Source: NAT127 sp034717695
Lineage (GTDB): Bacteria; Pseudomonadota; Gammaproteobacteria; Pseudomonadales; Porticoccaceae
NCBI GenBank assembly: GCA_034717695.1
Contig: JAYELS010000048.1
Location: 75,068-139,067, forward strand
DNA: 64,000 bases
Direction of reading: 5' to 3'
The notes beneath the pieces were generated by a model, which saw nothing but the letters and a program-made list of their open reading frames with translations, was not told where the DNA came from and did no database searches. Below are positions 1 through 7,985 of this stretch, in pieces (positions within the stretch are counted from its first letter, which is position 1; every line of letters starts with the position of its first letter). A program made the translations under genes and the position numbers.

Positions 1-694
1 GCGCGATGCGGGTCGGGTCCATCCAGAAGGTGACGCTGGCGCCGTGCTTGTGGGAGGCGTTTTCCACCAGCTCGATGAACTTGCCGATGTCGACCCCCGC
101 CTGACTTGCCAGCCGCGCTCCCTCGAATCCCGCCCGCCACACGGTGAAGTGGATCATGTTGCGGGCGATCTTGGTGGCCATGCCGGCGCCGGTGCCGCCC
201 ATGTGGTGCACCTCGGCGTTGAACTCCTTCAGGACCGGCATGATCCGCGCCACCACCGCGTCATCGCCGCCGATCATGCTGATCATCTCCCCCTGGGCGG
301 ACAGCCCGCCGGCGGTTACCCCGCAATCCAGCAGCGGCACCCCGTGGCCCTCGGTCAGTGTCACCAGGTCCCGCAGCTCATCCATGGTGATGGTGCTCAG
401 CATCACCAGGGTGAGGCCGGGGTGGGCGGCCGCGAGTACGCCGTTGGGGCCCTCCAATACCTCCCGCGCCTGCTTGCCGTTGAGCACGGCGATCATCAAC
501 ACATCGCTGGCCCGGGCCACGGCGGCGGGGGAGTCCACCACGGGGGGGACGCCTTCGAGCTTGTCGGCCGCGTCAGGGCGCACGTCGTAGACGGTGAGGG
601 GGCGGTTGTGGCGGGCGAGGCAGACGGCGACGCCGCCGCCGATCTGGCCGAGGCCGATCACGCCAGCGCGCAGGGTATTGTCGGATGTGGTCAT
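1..694 (-). CDS. 3-hydroxyisobutyrate dehydrogenase-like NAD(P) oxidoreductase (3' end outside window)
   Basis: This is the N-terminal 231 residues of a beta-hydroxyacid dehydrogenase; the gene runs off the left edge. The Rossmann motif is GVIGLGQIGGG at about residues 11-21. The substrate loop DCGVTAGG replaces the more usual D-x-P-x-S-G-G, and the catalytic-lysine segment GAGMATKIARNM is present. The family oxidises short hydroxyacids such as 3-hydroxyisobutyrate or tartronate semialdehyde in the cytoplasm; the substrate here is unknown. ATG at 694 is preceded by GGAAGGAGC, a good ribosome binding site. The gene is divergent from the epoxide-hydrolase-like gene at 917, and a palindrome at 765-782 lies between them. 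The altered substrate loop makes a non-HIBADH substrate plausible. Confidence 0.85.
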   Translation of the reverse strand, partial: MTTSDNTLRAGVIGLGQIGGGVAVCLARHNRPLTVYDVRPDAADKLEGVPPVVDSPAAVARASDVLMIAVLNGKQAREVLEGPNGVLAAAHPGLTLVMLSTITMDELRDLVTLTEGHGVPLLDCGVTAGGLSAQGEMISMIGGDDAVVARIMPVLKEFNAEVHHMGGTGAGMATKIARNMIHFTVWRAGFEGARLASQAGVDIGKFIELVENASHKHGASVTFWMDPTRIA

Positions 695-764
695 CGGGAT
701 TCGTGCTCCTTCCAGTTGTCAATTTGCAGGGATGGCGAGTGCCGTCGCGACACGGGGCCACTGA

Positions 765-782
765 TTAAAACGACTGTCTTAA
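765..782. promoter_or_regulatory. Imperfect palindrome in divergent promoter region
   Basis: The 18-mer TTAAAACGACTGTCTTAA has arms TTAA-x-AC and GT-x-TTAA around GACT, with one mismatched pair. It sits in the 222-bp gap between divergent starts at 694 and 917. Size and symmetry suit an operator for a TetR- or GntR-type repressor, but no binding protein is known. Confidence 0.35.
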
Positions 783-916
783 CGCCGGGACTGTAGCAGA
801 CTTGCCGGAGATTTGCCCGGTTGGCCGCGGGGAGTGGCTTTGGCGTATCCTTGGGGTCGCACGCCGCCCGCCGGCGCCTCACACCCAGGACCCACAGCAC
901 AAAGGGGTAGACCCAT

Positions 917-1309
917 ATGACCAGTCTCGCCACCGTCAGGGCGTTCGTTGCCGCCATGGAGGCCAACGACAAGGATCGCATTCTGGCCTTTTTCGACGAC
1001 AAATCCGTATTTACCAATATGCCGGTGGGCTCCGTGACCGGGCGCGAGGAGATCTGGAAAATCCTCGCCTCCATCCACGATCATGCCCTGTCGGTGCGCT
1101 ACATTCTCCACAATATCGTCGCCGACGAGGACCGGGGCGTGGTGCTCACCGAGCGCACCGACTGTTATGAGCTGCCCGACCGGATGATCAAGTTCCCCGC
1201 CATGGGGGTGTTCGAGATCGACAACGGCATCATCCGCGAATGGCGCGATTATTTCGATCTCCAGCAGTGCATGGGGCAGATGCCCCAGGGCACCGAGTGG
1301 CCGACCTAG
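917..1309 (+). CDS. Limonene-1,2-epoxide hydrolase-like protein (NTF2/SnoaL fold)
   Basis: The 130-residue cytoplasmic protein has the NTF2-like cone fold. The late segment GVFEIDNGIIREWRDYFD closely matches limonene-1,2-epoxide hydrolases, in which an Arg and two Asp activate water to open an epoxide. Candidate catalytic residues are the Arg and Asp of WRDYFD and the Asp of the upstream ERTD. The length fits the family (about 130-150 aa). The start ATG at 917 follows AAAGGGG. Its 3' end overlaps the converging propeller gene by four bases. The substrate is unknown, and a steroid-isomerase-like role in the same fold cannot be excluded. Confidence 0.8.
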   Translation: MTSLATVRAFVAAMEANDKDRILAFFDDKSVFTNMPVGSVTGREEIWKILASIHDHALSVRYILHNIVADEDRGVVLTERTDCYELPDRMIKFPAMGVFEIDNGIIREWRDYFDLQQCMGQMPQGTEWPT

Positions 1310-2367
1310 TCCACGCAGTTCCCGGGGGCGTCGCCGCGCTCGGCAATCCGCACCGCGTTGCCGCGAAAGGTGCCGAGCCAGACTCGGTCGCCCAGTGGCA
1401 GGGCCACGGTGGCGCCGCTGAAGCCCCCGCTCGCTGGCAGCGGCTCTGTGCAGTCGATGGCGAGGGTGGTGCTGTTCACCCGCGCCAGGGCCGAGTCCAG
1501 TCCGCAGTCGGCGCGCTCCGACAAATAACAGCTCATCACCGCCTCGGTGGAGGCTGACTGGCCGGCGAGCCACAACCCTCCGTCGGCGTCCAGGCGCAGG
1601 TTGTCCACGCCAAAATCCACCGCCACCCGGCGTTGGATGGCGCCATCCTCCGTGGCGATCTCCGCCACCTGGCGGCCGAGCCACTCGGCGGCGTAGAGAA
1701 AACGGTTGTCCCGGGATATCACCAGGCCGTTGGAGAGGGCGAGGCCCTCGGTGAACACCCGCCAGCCCCCGTCCGGGCGCCAGGCCAGCACGCCGCTCCC
1801 GGGAATGGGGGCCGGCGTTTTCTCGGGGTCGGGCTCCGGGCCTTTGGCGAACGGCGCGCCGGCGGCGGTGACATAGACGGTGCCGTCATCCGCCACCGTG
1901 ACGCTGTTGGCCTGGGCGCCCTCCGGCAGGGGAATGCAATCCCGCCAGTGAACGCGGGGAAAGTCGCCCCCTTCCCCGGGCACGACGGCAAAAATCTCGA
2001 CGGATTCCCGCCCACCGTGGTTCACCACATACAGGGTTTGCTCGCCCTCTCCACCCTGGAGGCTGATGCCGTGGGGCGCGAAGGTGGTCGCCGTGGGCGC
2101 ACCCCCCGGGCATTGGGTTGTCGCCGGCGCCGCGGCGGTGTCGTTGGGGTACAGCGCCCCCACCCGCTCGCCGCCGCTGGCGATGGCGTAAAGGGCGCCG
2201 CCCCTGCCGGCGGCCCTCATGGCGCTGCCGATCACCCAGCGGTTGTCCCCTGTGGCATGCAGGTCTTCCAGGTTGGGCAAATCGGCAATCAGGGTTTCGG
2301 CGCAAAGGACGGAGATCTGGGCGGCCGCGAGCAGGGCCGCGGCGGCGATCGACAATTTCGAGGGCAT
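1306..2367 (-). CDS. Secreted SMP-30/paraoxonase-like beta-propeller protein
   Basis: The 353-residue protein begins with a Sec-type signal peptide (Ala/Leu-rich to about residue 23). Repeating blades follow, of the type TLYVVNHGGRESVEIFAV, GTVYVTAAG, GLALSNGLVISRDNRFLYAAEW and DNLRLDADGGLWLAG. This pattern is typical of the SMP-30, gluconolactonase and paraoxonase/arylesterase propellers, which hydrolyse lactones or esters using a central Ca2+ site. The PHGIS segment at about residue 100 is paraoxonase-like. A periplasmic lactonase or arylesterase is likely; the substrate is unknown. The ATG is preceded by AAGGAG six bases upstream. It converges on the epoxide-hydrolase-like gene. Confidence 0.75.
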   Translation of the reverse strand: MPSKLSIAAAALLAAAQISVLCAETLIADLPNLEDLHATGDNRWVIGSAMRAAGRGGALYAIASGGERVGALYPNDTAAAPATTQCPGGAPTATTFAPHGISLQGGEGEQTLYVVNHGGRESVEIFAVVPGEGGDFPRVHWRDCIPLPEGAQANSVTVADDGTVYVTAAGAPFAKGPEPDPEKTPAPIPGSGVLAWRPDGGWRVFTEGLALSNGLVISRDNRFLYAAEWLGRQVAEIATEDGAIQRRVAVDFGVDNLRLDADGGLWLAGQSASTEAVMSCYLSERADCGLDSALARVNSTTLAIDCTEPLPASGGFSGATVALPLGDRVWLGTFRGNAVRIAERGDAPGNCVD

Positions 2368-2393
2368 GGGGGCTCCTTGATCGTTGTTATGGT

Positions 2394-3104
2394 TCAGTCG
2401 GTGCTGACGGATTGGTCCCGGAGCAGTCGCAAGGCCTTGGAGTTGAACTCCCGGCCGTAAAGCACGGCAATCACCCAGAGGGTGGCGAGCAGCAACAGCC
2501 AGCCGTTCACCAGCCAGCCGAGCAGGGCGAGGGCAAAGTAGTAGGCGCGCAGGCCATGGTTGAAATCGTGGTTGGCGAGGTCCGACATCTTCGCCGCCTG
2601 AAGGGCGACGCTCTCCAGGGTCGCATTGTCGAGCCGCGCCAGGTCGCTGGCCTGGGGCGCGCTGCCGATCAGAATGGAGCTGAAGATATGCTCCCTGACA
2701 CTCCAGGTGAACTTGAAAAACGCATAGACGAAAATCAGCGTCATCACCAGCAGTTTAAGCTGGATGGTCTCGACGCTGGTGGTGGACGAGAGGTGCAGGC
2801 CGGCGAGCACCCGAAGCAGATTCTCCGAGGCGAAAATGGCGGTGATCAGGCCCGCGAGGATGAGGATGGTGGTGGAGGCAAAGAAGGTGACCACCCGCTC
2901 GAGGTTGCCGATGATGGTGGCGTCGCTGATGCGATTGTCGCGGCGCAGCATTTCCCGCATCCACTGTTCCCGGTGGCGGCGCATGAGGCTCGACAGGGTG
3001 TAGGAGCGCTTGGCGCGGTACTTGGTGTAGAACGTGTAGGCGATCCACGCGGCCAGAAACAGCACGAATGCCAGGGCGTCGGCGATGGAGAGGGGGAAAT
3101 ACAC
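2394..3104 (-). CDS. DUF599 family inner-membrane protein
   Basis: The 236-residue protein has about four hydrophobic segments: near the N-terminus, two around residues 75-150, and one near 200. The conserved block REQWMREMLRRDNRISDATI followed by FFASTTILILAGL is the DUF599 signature. No biochemical function is established for this family. The start is a GTG at 3104 with GGGAGG six bases upstream, giving MYFPLSIAD. The gene lies 26 bp upstream of the propeller gene on the same strand and may be cotranscribed with it. Confidence is high for the family; none is claimed for a role. Confidence 0.85.
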   Translation of the reverse strand: MYFPLSIADALAFVLFLAAWIAYTFYTKYRAKRSYTLSSLMRRHREQWMREMLRRDNRISDATIIGNLERVVTFFASTTILILAGLITAIFASENLLRVLAGLHLSSTTSVETIQLKLLVMTLIFVYAFFKFTWSVREHIFSSILIGSAPQASDLARLDNATLESVALQAAKMSDLANHDFNHGLRAYYFALALLGWLVNGWLLLLATLWVIAVLYGREFNSKALRLLRDQSVSTD

Positions 3105-3171
3105 TGGCGGCCTCCCGGGTTGGATTGGCCGCAGTGTATACCGAAAGCCGGGCCCCGGTAATCCCGGCGAC

Positions 3172-3618
3172 TCAGCCGAACAGGCGGCCGAAAAAGCCTT
3201 TGCGCGGGACTTTCGAGGGCATCGTCATGGCGATCTTGACGGTTTCGACGTAGTCGGCGTCGTCCCGTTTGATGTGGTTCACCAGCCAGGTTCTCAGCAG
3301 GGTGATCAACGGGCGGGCAACCTCCTCACCCAGTTCGAAACGCTGCTGAAAATCGCCGATCTTGCGTTTGAAGAGGTCGTGGACCTTTTTGTGGGCGTGG
3401 AAGAACGGGTAGCCGGATTGCTCCTGGAGATCTTCCTCGAAGGCGAAATGGGAGAGGGTGTACTCCACCAGCTCTTCCAGCACTATGCCCACCTCCTCGC
3501 GGCTGTGGTGTTCGATGGCATCGTGCAACTCGTTGATGTACTCGACGATGCGGCGGTGCTGGTTGTCGATCACTTCGATCCCGGTTTCCAGATCGCTCGA
3601 CCATTTCAGATAGCTCAT
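3172..3618 (-). CDS. Bacteriohemerythrin
   Basis: This 148-residue four-helix protein binds O2 at a non-haem di-iron centre. The ligand pattern is complete: H21 (in DNQHRR), H57 and E61 (HFAFEED), H76 and H80 (HAHKKVH), then His and Asp in NHIKRDDADY. Proposed roles in bacteria are O2 storage, delivery or sensing in the cytoplasm. I chose the ATG at 3618 because MSYLKWSSDLETGIEVID is the canonical hemerythrin N-terminus and GGGAG lies upstream; a longer reading from 3657 adds only unrelated residues. It is a single-domain protein with no attached signalling module. Confidence 0.93.
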   Translation of the reverse strand: MSYLKWSSDLETGIEVIDNQHRRIVEYINELHDAIEHHSREEVGIVLEELVEYTLSHFAFEEDLQEQSGYPFFHAHKKVHDLFKRKIGDFQQRFELGEEVARPLITLLRTWLVNHIKRDDADYVETVKIAMTMPSKVPRKGFFGRLFG

Positions 3619-3683
3619 TGTGTCACTCCCTCGGCTGGCATGGCTTGTCGCGGGCATGATGCCAGTGGGGGTATCGGGCGGAA

Positions 3684-5717
3684 TTAATCCAGATCAACTT
3701 GCGCCGGATTCCCGCCCTCCAGGCTCGCGGCAAAGGCGTCGAAGCTGTAGGGACGGCCGAGAAAATCCTCCACCAGTTGCGCGGCGGGCTTGCTGCCGCC
3801 GGGCGCCAGCACCCGGTCGCGAAAGCGCACGGCCACGGCGCGATCGTCGAGTCCGGCCCGGGCGAATTCGCTGAACAGATCGACGGCGATCACCTTCGAC
3901 CACATGTAGGTGTAGTAGATGGCGGAGTAGCCGTTCAGGTGGCCGAGGTTGGCGTAGAAATAGGTGTCCTCCTGGTGGGGCATGGGAGAGTAGTGGGCCT
4001 CCAGTTCGAGCATCCTGTCGAGCAGGCTGAAACTGGCGGGGTCGTCCCGGTGGTAGGCGAGGGAGAGGGCGGCGTAAAAGATTTGCAGGTTGCCCATCAA
4101 CCCTTCACCGAAATGGCGCGCGGCGTTGAGGCGGCGGATGCTGTCCTCGGGGATGGTTTCGCCGGCGCTGTTGATGGCGAAGGATTGCAGGGTCGCCGGG
4201 TCGTACATCCACTCCTCCAGCATTTGCGAGGGGGCCTCGACGAAGTCCCACTCGGTGGCGATGCCGCTCAGGGTCGCCCAGCGCTGCTGACCGCCGAACA
4301 GGGCGTGGAGCAGGTGGCCGAATTCGTGGAGGAAGGTGCGCACCTCGGAAAATTCCATCACCGCCATGGGATCCTCCCCGCCGGCGAAATTGCATACCAG
4401 GGTGGAGATGGGCAATTGCTTGCCGGCGATGCCGACCTGGGTGGAGAAGGCCGCGGCGTGCTGGTACTTGCCGTCCCGGGGGTGCATGTCGAGGTGGAAG
4501 TAGGCGATCACCTCGCCGTTCTGGCGCATGGCGTAGGATTCGACGCTGGGGTGCCAGGTGTCGGTGCGCCAGGGGATTATCTCCACGGCGAAGAGGTTTT
4601 CCACCAAGGCGAAAATTCCGTCCCGCACCCGGGCGTAGGGGAAATACTGGCGAATCTCCGCCGCGTCCACCTGGTACTGCTCGCGGCGCACCAGTTCCTC
4701 CAGGTAGGTGGCCTGCCAGCGCTGAACCTCGGTGGCCTCCGGCTCGATCTGGCGCAGGCGGGTGAGGAGGGCGGCCATGTCCCTTTCGGCGGCGGGGGTG
4801 ATCAGCTCGTGGAAGCGGTCGATGAACCCCTGGGCATTGGTGGCGTTGCCCACCATCTTGTCGGCGGTGATGAGATCGGCGTAGCTGGCAAAGCCCAGCA
4901 GGCCCGCCAGTTCATGGCGGGCGCCGAGCAGCTCCGAGAGGATCCTGTCGTTCCGCGGATAGCCCCGGGAGCGCTCCTGCTGGCGCAGCAGGCGGCGCAC
5001 CTCGTCGGAATGGGCGTAGGTATAGACCGGGATGATGTCCACGTAGCGGGTGGAGATCCGCACCTTGCCGTTGGCCTCCACCTTTTTGCCCGCCATGAAA
5101 TCCTCCGGCAGACCGGCGAGATCCGCCGGGTCCACCTCGATGTAGCGCACGTCCTCGAGGATGTTCTTGTCGAAGGCCTGGCCGAGGCGGGTGATCCGGT
5201 CGTTCAGTTCCCGCACCCTGGCACGGGTCTGCTCGTCCTTGTCGACCCCGGCGAGGCGAAATGCCCGCAGGGTGATGTCGTGGTAGCGGCGGGTGTCCGC
5301 TGCCTCGCCGGCCACGTCCACCTCGACCACCGCCTCGTAGATGGGACGGGACAGGGACAGGCGGGTGCCCATGTCCGACAGCGCGGAGGTGCAGGCGCCG
5401 GCGGCATCCCGGGTCGCCTCGTCCGGATGCACCGCCTCGTAAAGGCTCGCCTGGCTGGCGCCGTCGAACAGGGCGGTCTGAATGGCGTTGAGGGGCTCGA
5501 GTACCCGCGCCACGGTGCGGGGCGACTCGACCCTCTCCAGGGCGGTGATGGCCTTGTCCAGGTCCGCCAGCCAGCTGTTGCACTGGGCGCGGAACCCCTG
5601 GGCGGTGGCGGACGGCGGCGCGGCCTGTGTCCCGGTCGGGGCGGCGGCAGGGGCATTGGCGGCGAGCAGCAGCGGGGCGAGCAGCAGGGCGAGCAGGGGC
5701 TTGAGTGCCGGGGGCAT
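3684..5717 (-). CDS. Exported M3 family oligopeptidase (thimet oligopeptidase-like)
   Basis: The 677-residue zinc metallopeptidase has HEFGH at residues 464-468 (two His ligands and the catalytic Glu). The third ligand Glu lies in EWDFVEAPSQMLEEW about 30 residues later. It is full length for M3 enzymes (about 680 aa). An N-terminal hydrophobic stretch rich in Leu/Ala (MPPALKPLLALLLAPLLLAA) indicates export, so it probably trims oligopeptides in the periplasm, unlike cytoplasmic OpdA. The reading frame stays open upstream of 5717, but that is antisense to bcp and yajC. The ATG at 5717 has GGAG five bases upstream and begins the signal peptide. Its 5' end faces bcp across a 177-bp divergent gap. 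Confidence 0.9.
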   Translation of the reverse strand: MPPALKPLLALLLAPLLLAANAPAAAPTGTQAAPPSATAQGFRAQCNSWLADLDKAITALERVESPRTVARVLEPLNAIQTALFDGASQASLYEAVHPDEATRDAAGACTSALSDMGTRLSLSRPIYEAVVEVDVAGEAADTRRYHDITLRAFRLAGVDKDEQTRARVRELNDRITRLGQAFDKNILEDVRYIEVDPADLAGLPEDFMAGKKVEANGKVRISTRYVDIIPVYTYAHSDEVRRLLRQQERSRGYPRNDRILSELLGARHELAGLLGFASYADLITADKMVGNATNAQGFIDRFHELITPAAERDMAALLTRLRQIEPEATEVQRWQATYLEELVRREQYQVDAAEIRQYFPYARVRDGIFALVENLFAVEIIPWRTDTWHPSVESYAMRQNGEVIAYFHLDMHPRDGKYQHAAAFSTQVGIAGKQLPISTLVCNFAGGEDPMAVMEFSEVRTFLHEFGHLLHALFGGQQRWATLSGIATEWDFVEAPSQMLEEWMYDPATLQSFAINSAGETIPEDSIRRLNAARHFGEGLMGNLQIFYAALSLAYHRDDPASFSLLDRMLELEAHYSPMPHQEDTYFYANLGHLNGYSAIYYTYMWSKVIAVDLFSEFARAGLDDRAVAVRFRDRVLAPGGSKPAAQLVEDFLGRPYSFDAFAASLEGGNPAQVDLD

Positions 5718-5826
5718 CGACGTCTCCAGGGGCCGGGGCGGAGCCCTATTGAGGGCAAAATCCCGGGCCAGGTCAACAGCGCCTGACGGTCCTGTCGGAT
5801 CGGGGGGCGAATCCGCCGCAACCGCC

Positions 5827-5855
5827 TTGCATGGCGCCCGGCATCGACATTTAAT
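5827..5855 (+). promoter_or_regulatory. Putative sigma-70 promoter of bcp
   Basis: TTGCAT at 5827-5832, a 17-bp spacer, then TTTAAT at 5850-5855 (five of six matches to the -10 consensus). This would place the start about 30 bases before the bcp ATG. Confidence 0.45.
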
Positions 5856-5894
5856 AGCCCGGTCCCAACGCCCACATCCTCGCGGAGACCCTTC

Positions 5895-6368
5895 ATGATT
5901 CAACCCAAGATCGGCAACCTTGCCCCCGTCTTCACCCTCCTCAACCAGCGCGGCGAAAAAGTCAGCCTCAAGGATTTCAAGGGCAGCAAGCGCGTGGTGC
6001 TGTACTTCTATCCCCAGGCGATGACCCCCGGCTGCACCACCCAGGCCTGTGGCATCAGCGCCAGTCGCGAAGCCTTCGACGCCCTCGATACGGTGGTGCT
6101 CGGGGTCAGCCCCGACCCGGTGGCGAAACTCAAGAAATTCGAAGACAAGCAGGGGCTGCGCTTCGACCTGCTCTCGGACCCGGATCACGTTGTGGCGGAC
6201 AAGTACGGGGTCTGGGGGCCGAAAAAGTTCATGGGGCGGGAGTACGACGGTATCCACCGCATGACCTTCATCATCGGTCGGGATGGGCGCCTCGGCCACA
6301 TCATGGCGAAGGTCAACACCAAGACCCACCACGACGACGTGATCGCCTGGCTCCGGGCCAATCCCTGA
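5895..6368 (+). CDS. bcp: Thioredoxin-dependent peroxiredoxin Bcp
   Basis: The 157-residue protein reduces H2O2 and organic hydroperoxides in the cytoplasm. The AhpC/TSA thioredoxin-like fold carries TPGCTTQAC, with peroxidatic C47 and a second Cys at 52 spaced as in Bcp/PrxQ. Later blocks LSDPDHVVADKYGVWG and GIHRMTFIIGRDG are also typical. Length is normal. The start ATG follows GGAGACC. It is divergent from the M3 peptidase and followed 84 bp later by yajC, so the two may be cotranscribed. Confidence 0.95.
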   Translation: MIQPKIGNLAPVFTLLNQRGEKVSLKDFKGSKRVVLYFYPQAMTPGCTTQACGISASREAFDALDTVVLGVSPDPVAKLKKFEDKQGLRFDLLSDPDHVVADKYGVWGPKKFMGREYDGIHRMTFIIGRDGRLGHIMAKVNTKTHHDDVIAWLRANP

Positions 6369-6452
6369 TCCGCAGCCGCCCGCCGACGACATTGTTCGCC
6401 GGCGGCTAAACGGGTAAAGTGCCGCCTCTTTCGTTTCAATCTCGAGGTTTTC

Positions 6453-6785
6453 ATGAGTCTGCCCACCGAACTGTTGACTTTTGCCCAGGCCGCGCCGGCG
6501 CCGGAAGCCAACCCCATGATCACCCTGCTGATGTTCGCCGGGTTGTTCCTGTTCATGTACTTTCTGATCATTCGCCCCCAGCGCAAGCGCCAGAAGGAGC
6601 ATCAGCAGCTGGTGGCCAACCTGGCCAAGGGGGACGAGGTGGTGATGACCAGCGGTATCCTCGGCAAGATCCTCAAGATCGAGGGGGACTACGTCGAGGT
6701 GGAAGTCCACGACAACGTCAATCTCAAGTTCCAGAAGGTGGCCGTCCATGCGGTACTGCCCAAGGGCACCATCAAGTCGATCTGA
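6453..6785 (+). CDS. yajC: Preprotein translocase accessory subunit YajC
   Basis: This small single-span membrane protein of the SecDF-YajC complex assists Sec-dependent export. The 110 residues show a short N-terminal segment, one transmembrane helix (MITLLMFAGLFLFMYFLII), the hallmark RPQRKRQKEHQQL and the cytoplasmic domain with GDEVVMTSGILGKI. In most gammaproteobacteria yajC lies between tgt and secD. Here it stands between bcp and a desulfhydrase gene and is closed by a strong terminator, so it is detached from secDF. Confidence 0.96.
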   Translation: MSLPTELLTFAQAAPAPEANPMITLLMFAGLFLFMYFLIIRPQRKRQKEHQQLVANLAKGDEVVMTSGILGKILKIEGDYVEVEVHDNVNLKFQKVAVHAVLPKGTIKSI

Positions 6786-6801
6786 TTACCACCACTGTGC
6801 C

Positions 6802-6825
6802 AGGGCCGCTTTCGCGGCCCTTTTT
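6802..6825 (+). terminator. Rho-independent terminator after yajC
   Basis: The perfect 8-bp stem AGGGCCGC/GCGGCCCT with a TTTC loop is followed by T5. It ends the bcp-yajC transcript. Confidence 0.92.
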
Positions 6826-6875
6826 GCAATGGGCTGGTTTTATTCAGGGCCTTTTTGTCGAATGGAAACAGCGCC

Positions 6876-7907
6876 ATGACCCACGCCACCACCGCTGGGG
6901 TGGTGTTTCCGCCCCGCCTCTCCCTGTCCCGGGCGCCCACCCCCCTTGTGTCCCTCGATCGCCTGTCCGCGCGCCTCGGCGGGCCGCGCATCTGGGTCAA
7001 GCGGGACGACCTCACAGAGTGTGCCGCCAGCGGCAACAAGATACGCAAGTTGGAGTTCGTCCTCGCCGCGGCCCTGGCCGCCGGCTGTGACACCCTCATC
7101 ACCAGCGGCGGCGTGCAGTCCAATCACTGCCGGGCCACCGCCCTGCTGGGGGCGCGGCTGGGCCTTGCGGTACACCTGGTGCTCCGCGACGAAGGGGATT
7201 TCCAGGACCCTCCCGCCGGCAACCTGCTGCTGGATTACCTCGCCGGCGCCGACCTGTCCCTCTATCCCCGGCAGCGCTACCTGGCGGAGCACGACCAGCT
7301 GGTGGCGGAGTGGCGGCGGCACTACGAATCCCGGGGTGGCAAGGTCTGGGTGATCCCCGTGGGGGCCAGTGACGGCCACGGCGTCTGGGGTTATATCGAT
7401 TGCGCCCGGGAGCTGGCGGCGGACTTCGCCAGCGCCGGTATCCGCCCTGGCCTTATCGTCCACGCCACGGGGTCCGGCGGCACCCAGGCGGGCCTCACCC
7501 TCGGGGCCCGGCTGTTCGATCTCGGCTGCCCGGTACTGGGCATGGCGGTGTGCGACGACGCGGCCTATTTCCGCGCCAAGGTGCGCGCCGACCTCGACCA
7601 CTGGTCCGCCCTCGCCGGCCGCGACCACGGGGTCGCCCCTAACGCCATCCGGGTCGACGACCGTTACATCGGCCCGGGCTATGGTGTGGCCACCGAGGCG
7701 GTGTTCGAGACCATCCGCGAACTGGCGAGCCTCGAGGGGTTGCTGCTCGATCCGGTCTACAGCGGCAAGGCGTTCCACGGTTTGGTGAGCGAGATCCGCG
7801 CCGGCAATCTCGCGGCCATGACCGATGTGGTGTTTGTCCACACCGGCGGTCTGTTCGGGCTGCTGGCCCAGGGACATCGCCTCGGCTTCCGTCGCCCACC
7901 CCGTTAG
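6876..7907 (+). CDS. D-cysteine desulfhydrase / ACC deaminase family PLP enzyme
   Basis: The 343-residue fold-type II PLP enzyme has the lysine segment ASGNKIRKLEF, the substrate loop SGGVQSNHCRATA and the glycine-rich phosphate-binding loop ATGSGGTQAG. These match D-cysteine desulfhydrase (pyruvate, sulfide and ammonia from D-cysteine) more than ACC deaminase, but the split between the two is subtle. I chose ATG 6876 because GGAAA lies eight bases upstream; a TTG at 6855 would add seven residues. The gene starts about 50 bp after the yajC terminator. It is cytoplasmic and likely monocistronic. Confidence 0.85.
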   Translation: MTHATTAGVVFPPRLSLSRAPTPLVSLDRLSARLGGPRIWVKRDDLTECAASGNKIRKLEFVLAAALAAGCDTLITSGGVQSNHCRATALLGARLGLAVHLVLRDEGDFQDPPAGNLLLDYLAGADLSLYPRQRYLAEHDQLVAEWRRHYESRGGKVWVIPVGASDGHGVWGYIDCARELAADFASAGIRPGLIVHATGSGGTQAGLTLGARLFDLGCPVLGMAVCDDAAYFRAKVRADLDHWSALAGRDHGVAPNAIRVDDRYIGPGYGVATEAVFETIRELASLEGLLLDPVYSGKAFHGLVSEIRAGNLAAMTDVVFVHTGGLFGLLAQGHRLGFRRPPR

Positions 7908-7985
7908 CCTTCGGTTGTTGTCCCGGGGATGGGGGCGCATAATTCCGTCCACCCATCCTGGTACGATTTTCACGGAGAGAAGCCC

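Noticed and set aside
6375..6413. Terminator between bcp and yajC
   Set aside because: GC-rich complementary segments are present, but there is no T-tract and the next gene follows at once.
3684..6749. Very long minus-strand frame that would extend the M3 peptidase upstream by 344 residues
   Set aside because: The extension is antisense to bcp and yajC; the peptidase has a signal peptide and ribosome site at 5717.
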